From Nitrospirae bacterium MYbinv3 (GTDB taxonomy: Bacteria; Nitrospirota; Thermodesulfovibrionia; Thermodesulfovibrionales; Magnetobacteriaceae): 44,466 nucleotides of DNA. The notes under the pieces were generated by a model. The model had not been told where the DNA came from and searched no databases. It saw only the letters and a list, made by a program, of their open reading frames with translations. The stretch lies in NCBI GenBank assembly GCA_002753395.1, contig PEAB01000023.1:1-44466 (forward strand), written 5' to 3'. The position numbers and the translations under genes were made by a program. Shown here piece after piece: positions 1 through 9,176 of the stretch (positions are counted from its first letter, which is position 1; every line of letters begins with the position of its first letter).

Positions 1-107
1 TCTTGACTTAAACCTTTAATAAATCTCATGATAAAAATCCACTCCTCATAGTCGTCTGTAAACTTCATCACATATTATATTTCATATAAAAACTTTTGTC
101 CAGGTAC

Positions 108-189
108 TTATATCTGTCTGGTCAATGGAACAATATTGTCGACCATCTAAAAAAGGCTGCATAATTCCCCATGAATTTCTTATGCACCC
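108..189 (+). repeat. left arm of exact 82-bp inverted repeat (family D)
   Basis: Bases 108-189 are the exact reverse complement of 44356-44437, with no mismatch over 82 positions when compared by eye. The match breaks at both ends (position 107 and position 190). No open reading frame or transposase is linked to either arm. It may be a dispersed repeat present in two inverted copies, or it may reflect how the contig was bounded. Confidence 0.9.
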
Positions 190-221
190 AGAAACAACCA
201 TTTAATACGGTTTTTGAATAT

Positions 222-299
222 GGATTCCCGTTTTCACGGGAATGACAGTAAAGGGTATTTTGCGCCCATCTGTGTCATTCCTGCGCAAGCAGGAATCCA
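222..299 (+). repeat. family A palindromic repeat, copy A1
   Basis: Two short hairpins face each other: GGATTCCC-loop-GGGAATGACAG on the left and TGTCATTCCTGC-loop-GCAGGAATCC on the right, separated by about 25 nt. The same plan recurs at 3991-4087, 11735-11812 and 14089-14186, always outside genes. This is REP/MITE-like architecture; no coding capacity. Confidence 0.85.
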
Positions 300-328
300 A
301 TACCCATTAATTCCTTATGCACCTGCTC

Positions 329-357
329 TTGCAAAACACGCAGATTCCCTATATAAT
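329..357 (+). promoter_or_regulatory. sigma70-like promoter of the glycosyltransferase-HAD gene
   Basis: TTGCAA (329-334), a 17-nt spacer and a perfect TATAAT (352-357) are visible. The -10 box ends 7 nt before the ATG at 365, so the predicted transcription start falls on or next to the start codon. No Shine-Dalgarno sequence precedes that ATG, which fits a leaderless message. Confidence 0.6.
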
Positions 358-364
358 ACTTAAT

Positions 365-3300
365 ATGTTGGAACCCCTTGTAAGTGTTGTGATGCCTGCA
401 TATAACCACGAGCTCTTTGTTGAGGAGGCAGTGGAGAGTGTGTTGATGCAGACGTACACCAACCTGGAATTGGTGATAATAAACGACGGTTCAAGCGACA
501 ACACTGAGACTCGGATACTTCAGTACGACGACCCAAGGATCAGGTATGTGTACCAGCAAAACTGGGGGTCTCATAATGCTATCAACCACGGCATAGGTAT
601 CGCTAAAGGTCAGTACATAAGCATTATAAACTCTGATGACATCTACCACTGCAAGCGCCTTGAGACGTTAGTTGAATACGCACAGCAAAACGGCCTGAGT
701 TTTATTATTACTGACATCGGCCTTATTGATGCCAGTTCAGAGCCGATCACAGACCCTGACCATTGGTGGAATATGTGGTACGGTGATCTTAAGCTTCACT
801 ACAGGGCTACAAGCTCGGCTCTAATGGCTATAATGGCAGGAAACTTCACGATCAGCACATCAAACTTCTTTTTTAGCACATCACTCGTTGATGAGATAGG
901 TCTTTTCAAGGCACGCAAGTACACGCTCGACTATGACTTTGCGTACAGGGCTATAAAGCATGATGAAAAGGCCTTTACTTACTTAATAGATAATCAATTG
1001 TTGCTGTACAGACTACACGGTAAAAACGCTATCCTGAAGAACCCGCTGCTAGCTAACATAGAGACCTTTTATTTTCTAAAAAATGCAATTAAGGAGCAAT
1101 TTGGCGACGATATACACACACCCATCGAGCATGTCAATAAGATAAAACGCTATATAGTCAGGACCATTAAACAAAAGTGGCAAGATGAGGTTATAAGGTT
1201 ACAGGCAGAGTCCCAGTGGTGGCAGGCAGAGGTCACTAAGTGGCACACTGAGAGCAGCAGAGCGCAAATTGAGGTGCAGAAATGGCACCACGAGGCGATG
1301 AGGTGGCAGGATGAGACACTCAAATGGCAGGCAGATGCGCAGAACTGGCAGGCACAAAGTCAAACATGGCATGAAGAGGCTCAAAAAAGACAGATTGAGC
1401 TTCAGATAAAATCTAATGAATTCAACGATAAACTTCAGTCCGCAAAGACGGCTTACGAGGACTTGCGGGCCTGGAGCTACGAGATGATGAGCTATGCCAC
1501 TCGCTTGTTTAACGAACTCTTTATCTTCAAAGATTCCTTTAGCTATAAACTTGGCCGGGTGCTAACGCTGCCTGCCAGGGCCGTCATGGGCAAAGGAGAT
1601 TCCACCAGTATATCGGTTTATAGCGTAAAGCAGTTGCGATTGAGTATCGAAGGCCTTATCGATAGAGTAGATATCGTATCGTTTGATATCTTTGACACAC
1701 TCTTGGAGCGTATTATAGAACCACCTGATAAGGTGAAAGAGATAGTCAGCCGTTATGTCTGCCACTATCTAAAAACGCAACGAAATATTGATATATCACC
1801 AGTTGACTTTCTGGATCTCAGAAACAGTGTAGAGGCACAGTTAAGACACAGGTCTTTGTCAGAGGGCAGAGACTATGAGTGTCTATACAGCAAAATAGTA
1901 AGGGGTATTGTAGAGGAGTTAACTGGCAGGCATGACGAGGAGTTATTCGATATTATTATAGCTTTAGAGCTTGACGTCGAAAGGAAAGTCCTGTTTGTCA
2001 AAGATGGCATCTTAGACATACTTAAAATGATCAAAGATAGAGGAAAACAAATCATTGCCATATCCGACATGTATCTAGATAAGGAATACATAGAGGCCAT
2101 CTTCAGGGATAAGGCAATAATCGAATACTTTGATAATATATATGTCTCATCGGAAAACAGTGTTGGCAAACACTCAGGCCGATTGTTTAAGCAGGTCTTA
2201 TTTGCTCAAAAGACCTTACCAGAGAGGATGTTACACATTGGAGATAACAACCACTCAGACAGTAAGGTACCGTCAAGCCTGGCAATAAACGCCATACGTC
2301 TGTTTGACTCCGATTATCATAAAAGAAAATACGCCCTGCTAACCTATCATCGTCTTGCAGCAGACACCCCCTACTGGCGCGGCAGACACCTTATGCAGAT
2401 GATCCATCCCGTCAAGGACGACAATGACTTTTTCTATCACTACGGGTTTTCTTTTCTAGGCCCAGTGTATGCAACGTTCATCTATGGGGTGGTTGGGGCA
2501 ATCAGGCACTATAAGATCAAGAAGGTGTTTTTTCTTGCCAGAGAGGGTGAACTCTTCTTTGATTTATTCAAGATTGCAGCCCCTGAGTTACTATCCCCTG
2601 ATGAGACGCCGCCGCTTGAGTATGTGTACCTGACACGAAAGTCTACAGCTTTGGCCTCAGCCTATAGAGGGCTCACTTTCGAAAAAGCGGTATTGCCCTT
2701 TTTTAATCCAAAACAGGAGGGGCTCTATTCTTTATTCAACGTCTATGGGCTGCCCGTACAAGAGTGTTTTGCTATAGCGCGCAAGCACGGTTTTACTGAC
2801 TTAAAGGAACCTGTAAACGCCTGGAGCGACTATAGATTTGGCAGTTTTTTACAGGATGCACAATTCCAACGTCTCACAATCAAGTATGCGCGTTCTGCAA
2901 GGAGACTCCTTCACAGGTATCTGCGTCAGATTGGATTCTTTAATGGCGAATCAGTTGCCTTTGTTGATATCGGCTGGAATGCCTCCATACAGAAGTTCAT
3001 ACAGGATGCTTTTAGCAAGCGAGAGGACTATCCCCACGTATACGGCCTATACCTGGGGTTTTGTGATGGTATTAAGCACATCTTTGATTATGAAAAAAAT
3101 ACGATCTTGGGTCTCCTATATGATGAACGCAACAATAACCCAGTAGAACATATCTTTAGCCGTTTTGAGGAGTTGTTTGAGGAAGGCGCCAGGGCGCTGC
3201 ACCCTACAACAGTTGGCTACTGTCAAAACCCTGTCAGTAAGATTGTCGAACCCGTATTTAAAGAGGAAGTCTCCAGCGACAGGGCAGAGGAAGTCCTCTT

Positions 3301-3676
3301 TAATGAAAAGATAAAAAGCATAAAAAGTGGCTCTAGTGACTTTACCAGACAGTTTATGAAGGCGGTCAAACTCACGGGGTATAGCTTTGATGACTTAAAG
3401 CCCTTTATCCTCACTATGGCTGAGAGGGCGGTAGCATTTCCCAATAAAGAGGAGCTTGCCAACCTGATGGAATTGAAGCACTCCGAGGATTTCGGCTATA
3501 AAAACATCATGGACTTAAAGGCTGATGTTATAAAAAGTAAGAAGATCCTGTTTAAACCTTCTGAGCTGAAGAAAAAGATACGGTGGTCGAACTGGAGGTA
3601 CGGGACGGTGAAGTCATTAGGACTGCCAGGTGGCAATTTTCTATTCAGGATCTTTGATGCCCTAAGGAGATTTTAA
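365..3676 (+). CDS. GT2 glycosyltransferase - Trp-rich coiled coil - HAD hydrolase fusion
   Basis: About 1103 residues. Residues 4-220 are a GT-A family 2 glycosyltransferase: VSVVMPAYN start, DGSSDN nucleotide-sugar motif and an NSDD metal-binding motif near residue 90. Residues about 270-365 form a heptad-repeat coiled coil with tryptophan in position two of most heptads. From about 435 a HAD hydrolase follows, with FDIFDTLL (nucleophile Asp), ISDMYL and GDNNHSD motifs, then a C-terminal region typical of COG5610-type proteins (AREGELFF, DIGWNAS). It probably builds or modifies a surface polysaccharide or glycoprotein in the cytoplasm. The reading frame is open from 317, but 365 is chosen because the protein family starts there and TATAAT lies 7 nt upstream. 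It overlaps the next gene by one base. Domain calls are good; the sugar substrate is unknown. Confidence 0.88.
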   Translation: MLEPLVSVVMPAYNHELFVEEAVESVLMQTYTNLELVIINDGSSDNTETRILQYDDPRIRYVYQQNWGSHNAINHGIGIAKGQYISIINSDDIYHCKRLETLVEYAQQNGLSFIITDIGLIDASSEPITDPDHWWNMWYGDLKLHYRATSSALMAIMAGNFTISTSNFFFSTSLVDEIGLFKARKYTLDYDFAYRAIKHDEKAFTYLIDNQLLLYRLHGKNAILKNPLLANIETFYFLKNAIKEQFGDDIHTPIEHVNKIKRYIVRTIKQKWQDEVIRLQAESQWWQAEVTKWHTESSRAQIEVQKWHHEAMRWQDETLKWQADAQNWQAQSQTWHEEAQKRQIELQIKSNEFNDKLQSAKTAYEDLRAWSYEMMSYATRLFNELFIFKDSFSYKLGRVLTLPARAVMGKGDSTSISVYSVKQLRLSIEGLIDRVDIVSFDIFDTLLERIIEPPDKVKEIVSRYVCHYLKTQRNIDISPVDFLDLRNSVEAQLRHRSLSEGRDYECLYSKIVRGIVEELTGRHDEELFDIIIALELDVERKVLFVKDGILDILKMIKDRGKQIIAISDMYLDKEYIEAIFRDKAIIEYFDNIYVSSENSVGKHSGRLFKQVLFAQKTLPERMLHIGDNNHSDSKVPSSLAINAIRLFDSDYHKRKYALLTYHRLAADTPYWRGRHLMQMIHPVKDDNDFFYHYGFSFLGPVYATFIYGVVGAIRHYKIKKVFFLAREGELFFDLFKIAAPELLSPDETPPLEYVYLTRKSTALASAYRGLTFEKAVLPFFNPKQEGLYSLFNVYGLPVQECFAIARKHGFTDLKEPVNAWSDYRFGSFLQDAQFQRLTIKYARSARRLLHRYLRQIGFFNGESVAFVDIGWNASIQKFIQDAFSKREDYPHVYGLYLGFCDGIKHIFDYEKNTILGLLYDERNNNPVEHIFSRFEELFEEGARALHPTTVGYCQNPVSKIVEPVFKEEVSSDRAEEVLFNEKIKSIKSGSSDFTRQFMKAVKLTGYSFDDLKPFILTMAERAVAFPNKEELANLMELKHSEDFGYKNIMDLKADVIKSKKILFKPSELKKKIRWSNWRYGTVKSLGLPGGNFLFRIFDALRRF

Positions 3677-3930
3677 TGAAAACACCGTATTATAAACACA
3701 ACTATGATCTCAGCAGGTGCCCGGTTGAGGGACTTTTAGTAATAGCGCTCTTACATCGTTTTTTGTCTTTATTCAGAAACCGTTACGCAAATAACACACC
3801 CAACATCGCCCAAGTACTTATGGTTTACATCATGCACCGGTTTTTCCACATCTTTCACTACTTATATATCCTCAGAGACTTAATAAAAAAGGTCAAAAAG
3901 AGACTCCACATGCTCATGCCCATAAGATAA
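3676..3930 (+). CDS. small basic hypothetical protein coupled to the glycosyltransferase gene
   Basis: 84 residues, not recognised. It starts inside the stop codon of the upstream gene (TAATG overlap), and a strong Shine-Dalgarno site AAGGAGA sits about 6 nt before the ATG, so translation is very likely. The middle (residues 18-32 and 45-66) is hydrophobic with many His, Tyr and Phe residues, and the end is Lys/Arg-rich (KKVKKRLH). It could be a peripheral or monotopic membrane protein that helps the partner enzyme; this is inference from coupling only. No transmembrane helix is certain. Confidence 0.6.
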   Translation: MKTPYYKHNYDLSRCPVEGLLVIALLHRFLSLFRNRYANNTPNIAQVLMVYIMHRFFHIFHYLYILRDLIKKVKKRLHMLMPIR

Positions 3931-4368
3931 AACCATAGGTATAAATGTATATTCTTTATATTTCTTGGTAACTATGCTTTTATACTTTCTGGATTCCTGT
4001 TTACCCCTGTTCAAGCCAGGGGCAGGCTGTGGAATGACATATTTGGAAAACAGCCATTACTGTCATTCCCACGAAAGTGGGAATCCATAGTCTTGAAACC
4101 ATAAAATATTTTACCATGTTTTTTAAAGTGGATACGGATAAATGCTGCCTTATGGTTTATTTGTAAAACATAAGAAAGAGGAGCAGAGATATGATCCCTT
4201 GCTCCCCTTCATGTACATTAACAAACTTTATTGGCTCAAATTAATTTACTTTACAATAACGTTACTTTATCAACTCTCTTATCAGGTTCATCTGCTATCT
4301 ACATCTGTATTCAGGGGTCGTCTTCCAATAATCACTTCTGCCAAAAAGCTGTTTCAGTAATCGGGCTA
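3931..4368. other. intergenic region with one family A repeat
   Basis: Apart from the palindromic repeat at 3991-4087, nothing recognisable is seen. A 72-codon open frame at 4142-4360 has no ribosome binding site, no recognisable protein features and lies opposite nothing conserved, so it is not called a gene. Confidence 0.5.
3991..4087 (-). repeat. family A palindromic repeat, copy A2
   Basis: Ends in GGATTCC and GGAATCC with internal hairpins. It is close to the reverse complement of copy A4 (14089-14186), including flanking sequence such as a shared TTATG-CTTTTA region and a shared TTTCAAGAC segment. The similarity beyond the palindromes shows that the mobile unit is longer than the hairpin pair. 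Confidence 0.85.
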
Positions 4369-4650
4369 TTAGCAGCCTGCAACGGCCTTTCTGATAACCT
4401 TCTTTCCATCCTTGGTTTCAATAGTAACTTCAGCACCTTCTGATACGGGTGTCTTAGCTTCACTTTCACCAGCGCCACAGGTAACTGTTACATCTTTGCT
4501 TGTCTTCTTATCCGTGACGACCATGCTTTCAATGGCATCACCTTTCTTAGCAACACTCTTTACCTTTCCAGAAATCTTATCTGCTGCTACAAGTGCGGTA
4601 ACTGCTACTAAAAGAAAGACTATCAAGAGAATTGATGTTAGCTTCTTCAT
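4369..4650 (-). CDS. small exported protein, periplasmic, unknown function
   Basis: 93 residues. Residues 1-23 form a clear signal peptide (MKK, hydrophobic core, cleavage after VAA or LVAA). The mature part has alternating charged and valine-rich segments (KISGKVKSVAKKGDAI, VTVTCG, AEVTIETKDGKKVI) that look like a small beta fold, with two cysteines (CGAG and a C-terminal Cys). A strong Shine-Dalgarno AGGAGGTG lies just upstream of the ATG and a perfect consensus promoter is 55-85 nt upstream. A real, probably well-expressed gene; family not recognised. Confidence 0.8.
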   Translation of the reverse strand: MKKLTSILLIVFLLVAVTALVAADKISGKVKSVAKKGDAIESMVVTDKKTSKDVTVTCGAGESEAKTPVSEGAEVTIETKDGKKVIRKAVAGC

Positions 4651-4705
4651 ATATTCACCTCCTTTTCATATAAATAATTTATTTTGTCCTAATTTGGATT
4701 GTCTA

Positions 4706-4734
4706 ATTATATCATTGATTTTATTATTTGTCAA
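4706..4734 (-). promoter_or_regulatory. perfect consensus sigma70 promoter of the small exported protein
   Basis: Read on the minus strand: TTGACA (4734-4729), spacer of 17 nt, TATAAT (4711-4706). The expected leader is about 49 nt with a strong Shine-Dalgarno. This contrasts with the leaderless layout of several other genes in the window. Confidence 0.75.
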
Positions 4735-4789
4735 TAGAAAAAACCTGAAGGTGCTTAAGAAACTTATGGGAACAAAAACATACTTTACT

Positions 4790-4916
4790 GGGGTCAAGGG
4801 GACTGGTCCCCTTGTGGGAGGGTCTAGGGAGGGCAAAGCCCTCTCTATTCTTTTTGCATCTTCACAGCCTTAAGTCAACAGCATTACCCCTAACCCCTCC
4901 CATCAAGGGAGGGGAA
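4790..4916 (+). repeat. family B repeat, copy B1
   Basis: Begins with GGGGTCAAGGGGAC, then GTCCCCTTGTGGGAGGGTCT and AGGGCAAAGCCCTCTC hairpins, then a stretch shared almost exactly with 14400-14447, and ends with a CCCCTCCC-ATCAA-GGGAGGGG hairpin. It fills most of the 4651-5019 gap between the exported-protein gene and the kinase gene; the rest of that gap holds only the two promoters. Confidence 0.85.
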
Positions 4917-4984
4917 TTGGATATCACTACCTCTGCAGGACTACCCAGAATAAATTTACCATGGACTCAGGGTGCATATAAAAT

Positions 4985-5014
4985 TTCTCAATATATTAGT
5001 GGATTGTTTATAAT
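4985..5014 (+). promoter_or_regulatory. promoter of the hybrid kinase gene
   Basis: TATAAT at 5009-5014 ends 5 nt before the ATG at 5020; a weaker -35 match TTCTCA lies at 4985-4990 with an 18-nt spacer. No Shine-Dalgarno is seen, so a leaderless message is predicted. Confidence 0.5.
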
Positions 5015-5019
5015 AGTAT

Positions 5020-7923
5020 ATGTGGGAGATACCTAAAATACTCATTGTAGAAGACGAGCCAGAATTGTATGAGTGTATAGGCATGATGATTAAACGCATG
5101 GGGTATGAGGTCTTACCGCCTGCCGTAAACGGTATCGAGGCTATAGATATCACAAAGAGTTATAATCCTGACATCATCTTGATGGACATAGGGCTAGAAG
5201 GGAATATGGACGGTATAGAAACTGCAAAGCACATAAAAGAGATCTCAGACGTACCCGTGATATACGTATCGGCTCATGACGATAAAGGGTTTTTTAGGCG
5301 TGCAAAGTCAAGCGGTCCTTATAGCTATCTCATTAAACCTATAAACAGGAGAGAGCTTCAGGCAAACATCGAAATGTCTCTGTATAAACATAAAATTGGC
5401 CGAGATATTAAGGTAAACAGGGCAATGGCTGAACTCTCAAAAATGCTTATACATACCGATCCTGTATCTATTGACGAGTTAGCGGAACAAATTCTGCAGT
5501 ATGCTAAGCAACTCACTGAGAGTACCTATGGCTATGTTGGCTTCATTGATCCTGATACAGGTTTTCTGATCATCCCTACCTTAACAAGAGACGTTTGGTC
5601 CATGTGCAACGTTACAAATAAGAGTATTGTTTTTGAGAAACTCGGCGGTTTAATAGGGTGGGTGCTGGACAACAAGATGTCTCTTTTAACAAATGAACCT
5701 GAAAAAGATCCAAGGAAAGGTAGAACACCGGAGGGACATATCGTTATAACACGGTTATTATCAGTACCAGTGTTGATAGGCAACAAACTCATTGGGCAGA
5801 TATCCGTTGCCAATTCCACACATGATTATACAGAATCTGACCTGAATGTGCTTGAGCGTCTTGCCGATTACTACGCCCTAGCTTTAGAGCGCAAAAGGGT
5901 TGGCGATGAATTGAAAAAATACAGCCAAACCCTTGAACAAAAGGTTAGGATGCGTACAAAAGAACTTCAGAGTTCAAACAGACTGCTTGAGGAGGAGATT
6001 ATCACAAGAAAAGCGGCCGAGCAGTATCTCGAAAAGGAAAGCCAGTTTAGCAATCTCATAATAGAAAACATGGCCGATGGCTTAAGCGTCTGCCATGCCG
6101 TTGATCAATATCCATTTGTGAGGTTTACCGTTTGGAATAACCGTATGACAGAGATAACAGGCTATAAGATGGAAGAGATAAATCGCCTTGGATGGTATCA
6201 AAGCATGTATCCTGACAGGCATATACAGACACGAGCGATCCAGCGCATGGAGCGCATGAGAAAAGGTGACAACATCGTCGCCGAGGAGTGGGAGATCACA
6301 CGTAAGGATGGCGCCAAGAGAATCCTTTCCATATCAACCTCTATCCTTGATTCTGAAGATAAATCTGTCCACGTCCTTGGCCTAATGCAGGATATAACGG
6401 AGCGTAAGAAGGCCGAGGGCAAGTTGCGCAGGTTTTCCTACGTGATTGAGCAAAGCCCCGTGGTTGTTACAATTACTGACACTGAGGGCAGGATAGAGTA
6501 TGTAAACAGGATGTTTATTCAGGTAACAGGCTATAGCTTAGACGAGGTAGCAGGTAAAACCCACAGGATATTAAAATCCGGCAAAACGCCTCCAGACGTC
6601 TATGAAAGTCTTTGGAGTAACCTCATTGCAGGACAACAGTGGCAAGGGGAGTTCTGTAACAGATTAAAGAACGGTAAAGAGATCTATGAACGTGCTACGG
6701 TGTTTCCATTAAGGGATACAGACGGCAAGGTGACAAATTATCTCAAGATATCTCGTGATATAACAGAACAGAAGCGCCTTGAGGCCGAACTACGCCAATC
6801 ACAAAAGATGGAGGCTATTGGGCAACTTGCAGGGGGTATTGCCCACGATTTCAACAACATACTCTCAGCCATAAAAAACTACGCCTTCCTCTTGAGAAAA
6901 AGGCTCAAAGACGATGAGCTACTCTTGAGTTTTGTTAATCACATCTTCTCATCCACTGATAAGGCTGCAAATCTGACTCAAGGTCTCTTGGCCTTCAGCA
7001 GGAAGCAAGTAATAAACCCAAAACCTATAAACCTCACCCTCGTCATAGCAGATTTGGAAAAGCTACTTAAGAGACTCATAAGGGAGGACATAGAGCTGCG
7101 GGTAATATTGCACCACGCAGGCATAACGGTAAATGCCGACAACGTTCAGATTGAAATGGCGCTTATGAACCTTGTCACTAACGCCATGGATGCCATGCTT
7201 AAAGGCGGAACGCTGCTTATAGAAGCGGATATTATTCAGATAGACAAGGACTTCATAGACAGGCACAACTATGGCATTGCCGGCCCATATGCCCGTATAA
7301 CGGTATCGGACAATGGAGTGGGTATGGATGAGTCTACGAGGGAAAGGATCTTCGAACCTTTCTTTACCACCAAAGAGCTGGGCAAAGGCACTGGACTGGG
7401 ACTGGCAACCGTCTATGGCATTGTCAAGCAGCATGATGGATACATTTACGTATACAGTGAATTAGATTCAGGCACTACTTTTACAATACTCCTGCCTCTT
7501 GTAAACACAGCCATTGAGCAATTACCCAATGTTGAATTAACCAAGGCAAGAGGCGGGAGTGAGATTATACTGCTGGCCGAGGATGATACGGAGATGCGCA
7601 TAGGAACAAAGGTAGTCCTTGAGGAGGCTGGTTACAAGGTCATTGAGGCCGCAGACGGAATAGATGCTATAAAGAAGTTTGAAGAAAGCATAACTGAAAT
7701 CGACCTCGTCCTCTTGGATGTGGTGATGCCCAAGGCAAACGGCAAGGTCGTCTACAATCATATAAAGAATACAGGAAGCTCCGCCAAGATTATTTTTGTT
7801 AGCGGTTATCCCTATGAAATGATTAATAATAAAGGCATTTTAGAGCAGCTCGGGACATATTTGCAAAAACCTGTAAGACCTGATGACTTGCTCAATAAAA
7901 TAAGGGAGGTTCTGGACGAATGA
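5020..7923 (+). CDS. hybrid sensor histidine kinase (REC-GAF-PAS-PAS-HisKA-HATPase-REC)
   Basis: 967 residues, no transmembrane segment, so cytoplasmic. Order: N-terminal receiver (ILIVEDE, acceptor Asp56 in ILMDIG, Lys in YLIKP), GAF about 150-290, short coiled coil, two PAS domains about 340-460 and 470-585 (each ending in a DIT-E-K linker), HisKA with phospho-His609 in [11 protein letters not shown], HATPase ([29 protein letters not shown]) and a C-terminal receiver about 835-950 (LLDVVMP). This AHDFNN H-box family is common in environmental hybrid kinases. It overlaps the next gene by 4 nt (ATGA), so signal output very likely passes to that HD-GYP protein. The ligands are unknown. Confidence 0.93.
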   Translation: MWEIPKILIVEDEPELYECIGMMIKRMGYEVLPPAVNGIEAIDITKSYNPDIILMDIGLEGNMDGIETAKHIKEISDVPVIYVSAHDDKGFFRRAKSSGPYSYLIKPINRRELQANIEMSLYKHKIGRDIKVNRAMAELSKMLIHTDPVSIDELAEQILQYAKQLTESTYGYVGFIDPDTGFLIIPTLTRDVWSMCNVTNKSIVFEKLGGLIGWVLDNKMSLLTNEPEKDPRKGRTPEGHIVITRLLSVPVLIGNKLIGQISVANSTHDYTESDLNVLERLADYYALALERKRVGDELKKYSQTLEQKVRMRTKELQSSNRLLEEEIITRKAAEQYLEKESQFSNLIIENMADGLSVCHAVDQYPFVRFTVWNNRMTEITGYKMEEINRLGWYQSMYPDRHIQTRAIQRMERMRKGDNIVAEEWEITRKDGAKRILSISTSILDSEDKSVHVLGLMQDITERKKAEGKLRRFSYVIEQSPVVVTITDTEGRIEYVNRMFIQVTGYSLDEVAGKTHRILKSGKTPPDVYESLWSNLIAGQQWQGEFCNRLKNGKEIYERATVFPLRDTDGKVTNYLKISRDITEQKRLEAELRQSQKMEAIGQLAGGIAHDFNNILSAIKNYAFLLRKRLKDDELLLSFVNHIFSSTDKAANLTQGLLAFSRKQVINPKPINLTLVIADLEKLLKRLIREDIELRVILHHAGITVNADNVQIEMALMNLVTNAMDAMLKGGTLLIEADIIQIDKDFIDRHNYGIAGPYARITVSDNGVGMDESTRERIFEPFFTTKELGKGTGLGLATVYGIVKQHDGYIYVYSELDSGTTFTILLPLVNTAIEQLPNVELTKARGGSEIILLAEDDTEMRIGTKVVLEEAGYKVIEAADGIDAIKKFEESITEIDLVLLDVVMPKANGKVVYNHIKNTGSSAKIIFVSGYPYEMINNKGILEQLGTYLQKPVRPDDLLNKIREVLDE

Positions 7924-8984
7924 AAAACGCAAAGGTGCTTGTCATTGATGATGATGCTATATTACTGGATTCAGTTGTTCTGATCCTTCAGGAAGAGGGG
8001 TATGAGGTAACAGCCTCCTCAAGTGGAAGAGATGCCCTTGAGATATTAAGACATGATAGTTTTGATGCCATAATATCTGACGTAAAGATGCCAGGGATGT
8101 CTGGGATTGAACTCTTAGGAGAGATAAATTCAGCCGGTATTCAGACCCCGATACTCCTTATGACGGCCTTTGTCGAGATCAAGATGACAATTGAGGCTGT
8201 AAGAAAGAAGGCCTTTGACTTCATAATAAAGCCTTGTGAACCAGATGACCTTATATTAACTGTTGAAAAGGCCGTACAGTTCAGTCACCTTCTGAAGATG
8301 GAGAAGGACTATAAAATAAGCCTTGAGACCACGGTTGAAAGAAGAACTAAAGAACTGAGTGAGGCACTCAAGATGGTTCAGGAGCTAAACGACGAACTTC
8401 TAAGACGTCTTATTGCGGCTGCCGAGTGCAGGGATACGGATACGGGTGCACACATAATGAGGATTGGACTCTACGCTCAACGGCTCTCAGAGGCATTGGG
8501 TATGTCTCCTGATTTTGTCGAAAGCATTGTTTTTGCCGGTACACTTCACGACATCGGAAAGATCGGGATAGCAGACAATATACTGCTTAAACCATCAGGA
8601 CTCACCAAAGAAGAGTTTCAGGTCATGAAAGGGCATACCCTCATAGGCAAAGGTATGCTTAAGGGTTCCTCAAACGCCAAGATCAAGATGGCCGAGTCAA
8701 TCGCCCTATGTCATCATGAGAGATTTGATGGCACCGGTTATCCCGACGGCCTAAAGGGTGAGCAAATCCCCATCTCTAGTCGTATTATTATCATCTGCGA
8801 CCAGTACGACGCCCTTATGATGAGAAGACCCTACAAGCCTCCCTTAGGACACGCCAAGACCTATGAGATCATTACAAAGGGAGACGGACGAACCATCCCC
8901 CAACACTTCGACCCCGAGATCCTTGAAGCATTTAAAAAGGCATCAGCCAACTTCGAGGAGATATTTAACACCCATCAGGACTAA
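7920..8984 (+). CDS. response regulator with HD-GYP c-di-GMP phosphodiesterase domain
   Basis: 354 residues. Receiver domain 1-120 (VLVIDDD, acceptor Asp54, Lys in FIIKP), a helical linker to about 160, then an HD-GYP domain: HD at 210-211 within LHDIGKIGI and HHERFDGTGYPDG at 265-277, so all signature residues for cyclic di-GMP hydrolysis are present (family knowledge). A Shine-Dalgarno GGGAGG precedes the start and the gene overlaps the kinase gene by ATGA, indicating translational coupling. Likely output: lowering c-di-GMP in response to the kinase. Confidence 0.93.
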   Translation: MKNAKVLVIDDDAILLDSVVLILQEEGYEVTASSSGRDALEILRHDSFDAIISDVKMPGMSGIELLGEINSAGIQTPILLMTAFVEIKMTIEAVRKKAFDFIIKPCEPDDLILTVEKAVQFSHLLKMEKDYKISLETTVERRTKELSEALKMVQELNDELLRRLIAAAECRDTDTGAHIMRIGLYAQRLSEALGMSPDFVESIVFAGTLHDIGKIGIADNILLKPSGLTKEEFQVMKGHTLIGKGMLKGSSNAKIKMAESIALCHHERFDGTGYPDGLKGEQIPISSRIIIICDQYDALMMRRPYKPPLGHAKTYEIITKGDGRTIPQHFDPEILEAFKKASANFEEIFNTHQD

Positions 8985-9009
8985 CGCAGTGCATAATAAA
9001 TACCAGCCC

Positions 9010-9090
9010 AGTAATAGTTCAGTATACGATTGAAACATTGTGTATAAACGCGCTATATAATGGTGTCAAAGGGTCGGTCCCCTTGACCCC
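9010..9090 (-). repeat. composite repeat: family C segment plus short family B end
   Basis: Bases 9010-9063 match the reverse complement of 14486-14541 with a few changes (28 nt in the core are identical). Immediately after it comes a B-type hairpin ending CCCCTTGACCCC (9063-9090). At 14352-14541 the same two modules are joined in the opposite orientation, so C and B form one composite unit. The gap 8985-9176 contains nothing else recognisable. Confidence 0.8.
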
Positions 9091-9176
9091 ATACAATACA
9101 ACATCTTACATTCTGAAACATAATATACCTCTTTGAATGCAACTTAGTATTACTATGAATAAAACACCACTACCTC

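Larger units (their letters stand above)
1..364. other. gene-free left edge with repeats and a promoter
   Basis: No convincing coding sequence is seen here. The stretch holds one arm of the long terminal inverted repeat (108-189), a palindromic family A repeat (222-299) and the promoter of the glycosyltransferase gene (329-357). The end of the 108-189 repeat, near 174-188, recurs with one change at about 307-321, just after the family A copy, as if that copy had landed inside or beside the longer repeat. Confidence 0.6.

Noticed and set aside
1199-2169. Several minus-strand frames inside the glycosyltransferase gene
   Set aside because: Antisense shadows of a long, well-supported coding sequence with no start signals.
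4142-4360. 72-codon open frame on the plus strand
   Set aside because: No ribosome site, no recognisable domain and composition like non-coding AT-rich DNA; partly opposite the exported-protein gene end.
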